Assembly (NCBI RefSeq): GCF_022763525.1
Contig: NZ_JALEGG010000069.1
Coordinates: 1 to 33,246 of the forward strand
DNA length: 33,246 nucleotides
Source: Acidovorax sp.
Lineage (GTDB): Bacteria; Pseudomonadota; Gammaproteobacteria; Burkholderiales; Burkholderiaceae_C
Direction of reading: 5' to 3'
The position numbers and the translations under genes were made by a program. Shown one piece after another: positions 25,219 through 33,246 of the stretch; position 1 is the stretch's first letter; the number at the start of each line of letters is the position of its first letter. The notes beneath the pieces were generated by a model. It was not told the DNA's origin and did no database searches. It saw only the letters and a program-made list of their open reading frames with translations.

Positions 25219-25886
25219 CACGCCTCTTTGTCGGGGCAGGCGGACGGCTGCGCGTTCTGGAACGCGGGCAGTTCCATGCAGGCGGCGAAGGCCCCCATGG
25301 TGCGTGGCAGCCCATCCAGATCTACGTTGAAGCGCTGGGCATTGAAAATTTGCGGCACCAGGCAGCAGTCGGCCAGCGTGGGCGTGTCACCCCAGCAAAG
25401 CCGCGACGGTGGCAGCCCCTGGGCCGCGCGCTCTTCGGCCAGCAATGTCAATTGACGCTCGAAAGCCTCCAGCCCGCTGCGCACCCAGTGGTGGTACCAG
25501 GCGTTCTTGGCGTCTTCCGGCACCTTCAATTCGTGCACCAGGTACTTCAGCACGCGCAGGTTGTTGATGGGGTGGATCTCGCACGCCACCATCTGCGCCA
25601 GCGCGCGAACGCGTGCCCGGGCCAGGGGCGTGTCAGGCAGCAATGGTGGGTTGGGGTGCACTTCGTCGAGGTACTCGATGATGGCCATCGACTGCGACAG
25701 GACCTCGCCACCATCGGTCACGAGCGTGGGCACCAGGGCATCGCCAATGCGGCCCGCGTAGTCCGCCGCCTTGTGTTCGCCCTTGACGAGGTGCACGGGC
25801 ATGTAGTCGTACGCCAGGCCCTTGACCTGCAGCGCGATGCGCACGCGAAACGATGCAGAGGATCGGAAATAGTTGTAGAGCTGCAT
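25218..25886 (-). CDS. Maleylpyruvate / maleylacetoacetate isomerase (GST zeta type)
   Basis: This 222-residue protein has the glutathione S-transferase zeta fold. It shows the signature start MQLYNYFRSSASFRVRIAL with the SSxSxRVR glutathione-binding loop, then ALVPTL, SQSMAIIEYLDE, CEIHPINNLRVLKYL and the C-terminal WGDTPTLADCCLVPQIFNA. The family isomerises maleylacetoacetate (tyrosine breakdown) or maleylpyruvate (gentisate breakdown). With a fumarylpyruvate hydrolase-like gene about 0.7 kb away, the gentisate role (NagL-like) is the better guess. It heads a two-gene unit with pgeF. Confidence 0.85.
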   Translation of the reverse strand: MQLYNYFRSSASFRVRIALQVKGLAYDYMPVHLVKGEHKAADYAGRIGDALVPTLVTDGGEVLSQSMAIIEYLDEVHPNPPLLPDTPLARARVRALAQMVACEIHPINNLRVLKYLVHELKVPEDAKNAWYHHWVRSGLEAFERQLTLLAEERAAQGLPPSRLCWGDTPTLADCCLVPQIFNAQRFNVDLDGLPRTMGAFAACMELPAFQNAQPSACPDKEA

Positions 25887-25955
25887 GGAAGAAATCCGTG
25901 GTGATGGGAAACAGGGCCCGCGCGGGGCCGGGCACCCGCCGTGCCGCTGATGACG

Positions 25956-26411
25956 TCAGGCGCCCAGGGTTCCGGCGGGGTCGCGGTGCTGGTAGACCAC
26001 CTTGGTCAGCAGCGCCATGAGATCGCTGCGCTCCTGCGCATTGAGCGGGGCCATCAGCCGCTCCTGCACCCGCTGGGCGGCGTCGCGCATCTGCAGCGCC
26101 GCCACTTCGCCTTCGGGCGTGATCCACAGCAGCTTACGGCGGCGATCGGCCATGTCGGGTTCGCGGCGGACCCAGCCACGCTTTTCCAGGCGTCCGATCA
26201 CCGAACCCGACGTGGCCGCATCGAAAGCCACGCGCGATGCCACGGTCACCTGGTCTTCGCCGGGCCGGGCCAGGAGCTCGTGCAGGATGGCGAACTGCAC
26301 CGGCGTGACGTCAAACCCTGCCGTCTCTTCCATGAAAAGCGCCACAGTGCGCTGGTGGGCACGGCGAACCAAGTGGCCTGGCGTGTTGTGGAAATCGAAG
26401 CTCTTTGCCAT
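25956..26411 (-). CDS. MarR family transcriptional regulator
   Basis: This 151-residue winged-helix regulator has the MarR core: [16 protein letters not shown], the recognition region [25 protein letters not shown], the wing [20 protein letters not shown], and C-terminal dimerisation helices. The ATG at 26411 starts right at the homologous part ([20 protein letters not shown]) but has no clear ribosome binding site. It is divergent from the fumarylpyruvate hydrolase gene and lies upstream of maiA on the same strand, 69 bp away. It probably controls these aromatic-breakdown genes in response to a pathway ligand. Confidence 0.87.
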   Translation of the reverse strand: MAKSFDFHNTPGHLVRRAHQRTVALFMEETAGFDVTPVQFAILHELLARPGEDQVTVASRVAFDAATSGSVIGRLEKRGWVRREPDMADRRRKLLWITPEGEVAALQMRDAAQRVQERLMAPLNAQERSDLMALLTKVVYQHRDPAGTLGA

Positions 26412-26455
26412 GGGCGCGAGTGTAGCGCTCCCCCACGCGTTCCTGTGCCTCTCTC

Positions 26456-26486
26456 GCCACGGGCGCGCGTGAACCACGCCCGTGGC
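26456..26486. promoter_or_regulatory. Perfect 10-bp inverted repeat, candidate MarR operator
   Basis: GCCACGGGCG (26456-26465) and CGCCCGTGGC (26477-26486) are perfectly complementary with an 11-base spacer. It lies in the 177 bp gap between the divergent marR-type and fumarylpyruvate hydrolase genes. The position and symmetry fit an operator for the dimeric MarR protein controlling both directions. Confidence 0.5.
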
Positions 26487-26588
26487 ACACTGCATCCCGA
26501 AGTCGCCTTATCCACCGCACCCGGCCCCGGCCCAGGCGCGCGGCATCCCTGGTGCTTCCAATCCAATCCCGACATTCCAGAGGCCTAC

Positions 26589-27284
26589 ATGAGCTATGTG
26601 TTTTCTCCTGCGCCCGTGGCCAGCGTGCCCGTGGTGGGCAGCAGCAGCCGCTTTCCCGTGCACCGCATCTACTGCGTGGGCCGCAACTACGAAGAGCACG
26701 CCAAGGAAATGGGCTTCACCGGCCGCGAGCCGCCCTTCTTCTTCATGAAGCCGGCCGACGCCATCGTCGTCGTCAACCCGGGCGAAACCGCCCAGCTGCC
26801 CTACCCCAGCCTCACGGGCAACCTGCACCATGAGATCGAGCTGGTGGTGGCCATTGGCAAGGGCGGCAAGAACATCCGTGCCGCCGATGCGCTCTCGCAT
26901 ATCTACGGCTACGCCGTGGGCTTGGACATGACGCGCCGCGACCTGCAGAACGACATGAAGAAGCAAGGGCGGCCCTGGTGCATCGGCAAGGGCTTCGACG
27001 CCAGTGCCCCCATTGGCCCCATCACGCCCGCGGCTGACGCTGGCGATGTAGCCAATGCGGCCATCTGGCTTCAGGTCAACGGTGCGGACCGCCAGCGCAG
27101 CAGCGTGGCGCAACTGATCTGGAACATTGCAGAGACCATCGAGCACCTGTCAGCCGCGTGGGAGCTGCAGCCCGGCGACCTGATCTACACGGGCACGCCG
27201 GAAGGGGTGGGTGCCGTGGTGCGAGGCGATGTGCTGGAGGGGGGCGTGGAAGGTCTGGGCACGCTGCGGCTCAGCGTGGTGTGA
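26589..27284 (+). CDS. Fumarylpyruvate hydrolase (FAH family, NagK-like)
   Basis: This 231-residue protein has the fumarylacetoacetate hydrolase fold. It shows the start [18 protein letters not shown], the metal-binding glutamates in [21 protein letters not shown], the lysine in [14 protein letters not shown] and [11 protein letters not shown]. The opening [17 protein letters not shown] is typical of gentisate-pathway fumarylpyruvate hydrolases, which yield fumarate and pyruvate; related family members act on acylpyruvates. CAGAGG lies a few bases before the ATG at 26589. Neither gentisate dioxygenase nor the upstream steps are in the window. Confidence 0.85.
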   Translation: MSYVFSPAPVASVPVVGSSSRFPVHRIYCVGRNYEEHAKEMGFTGREPPFFFMKPADAIVVVNPGETAQLPYPSLTGNLHHEIELVVAIGKGGKNIRAADALSHIYGYAVGLDMTRRDLQNDMKKQGRPWCIGKGFDASAPIGPITPAADAGDVANAAIWLQVNGADRQRSSVAQLIWNIAETIEHLSAAWELQPGDLIYTGTPEGVGAVVRGDVLEGGVEGLGTLRLSVV

Positions 27285-27344
27285 CCACCGCAAACCCGGC
27301 ACCGCACCGGCTGGCCAGTCAGCCTCCCCGCGCATCGCACTACG

Positions 27345-27394
27345 CTTTTCATAGCTGCCTGCGCTTTGGCGACAAGCGCTGGCGGCCATTTTGA
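27345..27394. repeat. Dispersed palindromic repeat copy 7, at the Nudix gene start
   Basis: This copy reads TTTTCATAGCTGCC, TGCGCTTTGGCGACAAGCGC, TGGCGGCCATTTTGA. It ends 15 bases before the ATG of the Nudix gene, so it forms that gene's upstream region and may fold in its mRNA leader. Confidence 0.85.
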
Positions 27395-27408
27395 TTCAGA
27401 ATCCTCCG

Positions 27409-27960
27409 ATGACCTTCCGCAGTCCCATCAAACACTGCCGTGCCTGTGGCACTGCCGTGGTCTACCGTTTGCCGGACGACGGCGACACCAAGCAGCGCGC
27501 CGTCTGCCCCGCGTGCAACACGGTGCACTATGAGAACCCGCTGAACGTGGTGGGCACGGTGCCGGCGATGCCCGACGGGCGCATTCTGCTGTGCAAGCGC
27601 AATATCGAGCCACGCTGGGGCAAGTGGACGCTGCCAGCCGGATTCATGGAACTGGACGAGACGACGGCCGAGGGCGCCGCGCGGGAAACGGACGAAGAAG
27701 CCGGCGCGCAGATCGCGATGGGCCCATTGTTCAGCCTGCTCAATGTGCGCCGCGTGGGCCAGGTCCACTTGTTCTACCGTGCCACGCTGCTCAGCGACCA
27801 GTTCAACCCGGGGTACGAGACCATCGAGGCACGGCTTTTTTCCGAAGACGAGGTGCCTTGGGACGAGATCGCCTTCCGCACCGTGAAGGAAACCCTGGAG
27901 CATTACTTTGCCGACCGCCGGGCGGGTGCCTTTGGCGTGCACTTTGTCGACATCGAATAG
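27409..27960 (+). CDS. Nudix hydrolase with N-terminal zinc ribbon
   Basis: This 183-residue protein starts with a zinc ribbon (HCRACG and CPACNTVHYENP, four cysteines). The Nudix fold follows, with its box GFMELDETTAEGAARETDEE followed by AGA. The family hydrolyses nucleoside diphosphates linked to another group; the zinc ribbon suggests the NADH pyrophosphatase-like or YjhB-like group, but the substrate cannot be read. The ATG at 27409 lacks a clear ribosome binding site, and an upstream in-frame TTG at 27391 overlaps the dispersed repeat. The next gene begins eight bases after its stop. Confidence 0.87.
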   Translation: MTFRSPIKHCRACGTAVVYRLPDDGDTKQRAVCPACNTVHYENPLNVVGTVPAMPDGRILLCKRNIEPRWGKWTLPAGFMELDETTAEGAARETDEEAGAQIAMGPLFSLLNVRRVGQVHLFYRATLLSDQFNPGYETIEARLFSEDEVPWDEIAFRTVKETLEHYFADRRAGAFGVHFVDIE

Positions 27961-27968
27961 GCCGAGCC

Positions 27969-28193
27969 ATGACCGAGACCCCACTCCCCACCACGCAGGT
28001 TGGCACTGGCGGGCCACCCGATGGCCTGCCCACCTACCGCCTGCTCACCGGCCCGGACGACGCGAGTTTTTGCCGCCGCGTGAGCGACGCGCTGGCACTG
28101 GGCTATCGGTTGTACGGATCGCCCGCCGCGACGTTCAACGGCCAGACGGTGATCGTGGCCCAAGCCATCCTTTGGCCCGGTTCAGGACTCTGA
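27969..28193 (+). CDS. DUF1737 domain protein
   Basis: This 74-residue protein contains the DUF1737 pattern: TYRLLTGPDDASFCRRVSDA, LALGYRLYGSPAATFNGQTV, IVAQAILW. The function of the family is unknown. The start eight bases after the Nudix gene suggests cotranscription. Its stop codon falls inside a long imperfect hairpin (28181-28245). Confidence 0.85.
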   Translation: MTETPLPTTQVGTGGPPDGLPTYRLLTGPDDASFCRRVSDALALGYRLYGSPAATFNGQTVIVAQAILWPGSGL

Positions 28194-28245
28194 CCGAGAC
28201 ACGGAGCATGCTCCAGGTGAGGTTCCCTGGTGCATGAGTCCTGAA
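28181..28245. terminator. Two-part hairpin between convergent genes
   Basis: An outer stem (TTCAGGACT, 28181-28189, with AGTCCTGAA, 28237-28245) encloses a second stem (CATGCTCCAGG, 28207-28217, with CCTGGTGCATG, 28226-28236, one mismatch) with an eight-base loop. The structure covers the DUF1737 stop codon and lies between convergent genes. There is no T-run, so intrinsic termination is uncertain. Confidence 0.5.
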
Positions 28246-28294
28246 TAGTTGCCAGCTGGCTCCCGAAGCTTGGCGGGCGCCCGTCAGCGCGTAT

Positions 28295-30634
28295 TCACCC
28301 GCCCCCCCACTCCTCGGCAGGCACAGGCCGGCCTGACGGAGCGCGGGGCGCGCCTCCCTCGGGCGGCCGCGCAGGGCCAATGGGCCACGGTGCAGGCGCC
28401 GGCGATGGCTGCGGCGCGGGCGCATCGTTGCGGAACAGACCCCGGATCCAGTCACGCATGCTGCCCAGCGGCGCATCGGCTGGCGGCGGCTCCGACGGCA
28501 TGGGCGGAGCAGTGGCGAACTCATCCACGAAGCGCGCATTGCCATCGATCGCCTTGCTGCGAATGGCCTGCTGCACGAATTCGCCCACCATCGGCAGCGC
28601 ACTGCGGGCACCCTGGCCCCAGTGATCGCTGCGCAGGGTGATCCGGCCATCATTGAAGCCCGCCCATGCGCCGGCGACCACACGCGCATGCATGAGGATG
28701 AACCAGCCGTCGGTGTTTTCCTGCGTGGTGCCGGTCTTGCCCGCCACATCGGCCTGGATGCCGTAGCGTGAGCGGATGGCGGTGGCCGTTCCCCGGTCGA
28801 TGGCGCCGCGCATGGTGTTGCGCAGGGTTTGTGCTGCGCGCGGCTCGAAAACCTCTTGCGGAGCGGAGGGTGCGAAGGTTTCCAGCACCTTCCCGTCACG
28901 GTCCTCGATGCGCGTGATGAGCACCGGCTCCACATACCTGCCCAGGTTGACGATGGAGCTGTAGGCGCTGATCATCTCCTTGAGCGTGACGGGGCTGGTA
29001 CCCAGCGCCAGGGAGGGCACCTCTTCCAGCGGCGACTGGCGCACGCCCAGGGCACGCGCCACCTCGGCCACGCGCGCAGGGCCCACCTGCTGCATGACTT
29101 GTGCAGTGATCGTGTTCTTGGAAAGGGCCAGGCCATCGGCCAGCGTCATGGGCATGTCGCTCGGTGGCGTGCCATCGGTGGGACGCCACACGCGCCCGCC
29201 GCCCAAGGGGATCTCCACGGCGGCATCCATCAGCGTGTCGTCTGGCGACGCACCCGCGGCAAAGGCTGCCCCATACACAAAGGGCTTGAATGTGGAGCCC
29301 GGCTGGCGGCGTGCGGCCTGCACATGGTCGAACGGGTCTTGCGCAAAGTCGCGGCTGCCCACCCAGGCGAGCACGTGGCCGGTCACCGGGTCCTGCGCCA
29401 GGAAGCCAGCCTGCACCCGCGTCTTCTCGGTGCGCAGTTTCTGCAGGAAGGCTGCGTCATCGAGCAGCGTCTTGAGCGCCTCTTCAGGCGCCTGGCCCTT
29501 GTCCACGGCCGCGCGGTACTCGGCGCTTTCACGCACCAGCGTCTGCACCAGTTCGTTGCCGGGGTTCCAGCCATTGCGCTGCGACCAGGCCGCGTCGGCC
29601 ACGCCCTGCAGCTGTTTCCCCTGGCGCGCCACGGCCTGGTTGGCAATGGCCTGCAGGCGCGAATCGATGGTGGTGCGGATCACCAGTCCATCGGCGTACA
29701 GGTTGTAGCCGTGGCTGTCGGCCCAGTCCAGGAGCTGCTTGCGCAGCTGCATTGCAAAGTGCGAGGCGGGGCCCATGACCTCGGTCTGCCGCTCGAAGTT
29801 CACGCCGAGGGGCCGCGCCTTGAGCCGTGCGAACTGCTCGGGCTCCAGTTTGCCGTGCTTGACCATTTGCGACAGCACGGTGTTTCGCCGCGCCAGCGCC
29901 CGCTCGGGGTTGAGCACCGGGTTGTAATAGGCAGTGCCCTTGAGCATGCCGATCAGCGTGGCGCTTTCCAGCACGTTGAGCTTGCCGGCCGACTTGTCAA
30001 AGTACGTGCGCGCGGCCATCTCGATGCCGTAGGCGTTGTAGAGGAACGGCACAGTGTTGAGGTAGGTCTCCAGGATCTCGTCCTTGGAATACGTCGCCTC
30101 GATCTTGACCGCGGTGATCGCCTCCTTGAGCTTGCGCGTGAGCGCCTGCGGGAAAACGCGCGAGCGGCCGATCTCCTCAGGGAACAGGTTGCGCGCGAGC
30201 TGCTGGGTGATGGTCGAGCCGCCCTGAGGGGCGCCCCCCAGTGTGTGCACCACCGACGAGGCGGTGCGCCGCCAGTCCAGGCCCCAGTGCCCGTAGAAAC
30301 GATGGTCCTCGGTGGCGATCAACGCGTCCAGAACGTTCGGCGAGATCTGGTTCAGCTCCACCCATTCGCGGTTGGCCCAGCGGTATTCGGCCAGCAGCTT
30401 GCCGTCCACCGACATGAGCTGCGCGGGTTGCTCGCTCTTGGCCTTGCGGATCTCGCTGACGCCGGGGGTGAAGGGCAGCAGCGCCAGGGTGTAGACCAGC
30501 AGGGCCGCCGGTAGCGCCAGGGCGCCCCACAGCATGGCACGCCGCACAGGGCGCGGCAGCCATGCCAGACGGGCGGCCATCCAAGCGCGCAGGGCCGCGG
30601 TGCGGGCCTTCAACGTCAACAGCAGTTTGCGCAT
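28295..30634 (-). CDS. Class A penicillin-binding protein (PBP1-type)
   Basis: This bifunctional peptidoglycan glycosyltransferase/transpeptidase of 779 residues has one N-terminal membrane segment (about residues 34-55). The GT51 domain shows EDHRFYGHWGLDW (from Glu109), GGSTITQQLARNLFP, KLKEAITAVKIE and ILETYLNTVPF. The transpeptidase domain has STFK (Ser447-Lys450), SKN (Ser505) and KTGTT (Lys633). A Pro/Ala-rich tail of about 60 residues ends the protein. The ATG at 30634 follows ligA by 20 bp; TTG at 30637 is the only nearby alternative. It may be cotranscribed with ligA. PBP1A- versus 1B-like status cannot be settled here. Confidence 0.92.
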   Translation of the reverse strand: MRKLLLTLKARTAALRAWMAARLAWLPRPVRRAMLWGALALPAALLVYTLALLPFTPGVSEIRKAKSEQPAQLMSVDGKLLAEYRWANREWVELNQISPNVLDALIATEDHRFYGHWGLDWRRTASSVVHTLGGAPQGGSTITQQLARNLFPEEIGRSRVFPQALTRKLKEAITAVKIEATYSKDEILETYLNTVPFLYNAYGIEMAARTYFDKSAGKLNVLESATLIGMLKGTAYYNPVLNPERALARRNTVLSQMVKHGKLEPEQFARLKARPLGVNFERQTEVMGPASHFAMQLRKQLLDWADSHGYNLYADGLVIRTTIDSRLQAIANQAVARQGKQLQGVADAAWSQRNGWNPGNELVQTLVRESAEYRAAVDKGQAPEEALKTLLDDAAFLQKLRTEKTRVQAGFLAQDPVTGHVLAWVGSRDFAQDPFDHVQAARRQPGSTFKPFVYGAAFAAGASPDDTLMDAAVEIPLGGGRVWRPTDGTPPSDMPMTLADGLALSKNTITAQVMQQVGPARVAEVARALGVRQSPLEEVPSLALGTSPVTLKEMISAYSSIVNLGRYVEPVLITRIEDRDGKVLETFAPSAPQEVFEPRAAQTLRNTMRGAIDRGTATAIRSRYGIQADVAGKTGTTQENTDGWFILMHARVVAGAWAGFNDGRITLRSDHWGQGARSALPMVGEFVQQAIRSKAIDGNARFVDEFATAPPMPSEPPPADAPLGSMRDWIRGLFRNDAPAPQPSPAPAPWPIGPARPPEGGAPRAPSGRPVPAEEWGGG

Positions 30635-30654
30635 CAAAAACCTAAGTAATGAGA

Positions 30655-33223
<2,569 letters not shown>

Positions 33224-33246
33224 CTGAAGAGCCTGCGCGCCAACAC

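Overview
This 33 kb window looks like an ordinary stretch of chromosome from a high-GC betaproteobacterium, most likely a member of the Comamonadaceae (Acidovorax-like). The evidence is the polyhydroxyalkanoate (PHA) genes closely resembling those of Ralstonia/Cupriavidus, the dapC-dapD-pilU-dapE-prmB order, the NagL/NagK-like gentisate enzymes, and a dispersed palindromic repeat of about 48 bp with a GATAGCTGC...GCGCTT...AAGCGC...GGCC core. I see no prophage, transposase, CRISPR array, rRNA or tRNA gene. The taxonomic call is inference.

Layout. 1-3.5 kb: the 3' part of a long-chain acyl-CoA synthetase, then a saccharopine/lysine dehydrogenase-type gene divergent from an Lrp/AsnC regulator. 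3.6-7.5 kb: lysophospholipid acyltransferase, dusA, a GNAT acetyltransferase and a small alarmone synthetase-like protein. 7.7-9.9 kb: intracellular PHB depolymerase (phaZ) translationally coupled to a soluble RnfB-like ferredoxin. 9.9-11.4 kb: a chemoreceptor whose sensor-like domain sits after the signalling domain. 11.6-17.2 kb: dapC, dapD, a pilU-like ATPase, dapE and prmB. 17.3-19.3 kb: a YheS-type ABC-F ATPase. 19.3-19.9 kb: a 513 bp stretch without an ordinary gene, holding a repeat remnant, a possible 24-codon ORF, a hairpin and a terminator. 19.9-24.4 kb: phaB, phaA and phaC on the minus strand and a small membrane protein. 24.3-27.3 kb: pgeF and maiA/nagL, a MarR regulator and fumarylpyruvate hydrolase. 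27.4-33.2 kb: a Nudix hydrolase, a DUF1737 protein, a class A penicillin-binding protein, ligA and a GNAT protein.

How the genes work together. phaA, phaB and phaC form the complete pathway from acetyl-CoA to PHB, and phaZ mobilises the polymer. dapC, dapD and dapE are three steps of the succinylase route to diaminopimelate/lysine. The nagL/nagK-like pair would convert maleylpyruvate to fumarate and pyruvate, probably under the adjacent MarR protein.

Main discovery. The palindromic repeat occurs eight times. Five copies are intergenic, one forming a terminator-like palindrome and one lying just upstream of a gene. Three lie inside essential or conserved genes (dapE, pgeF, ligA), where each encodes an in-frame peptide insertion or extension in the same orientation and reading frame, giving the shared peptide signature AQ-x-AIK. 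This resembles the protein-coding palindromic elements known from Rickettsia. I do not know of a description of it in this group, but I could not search.
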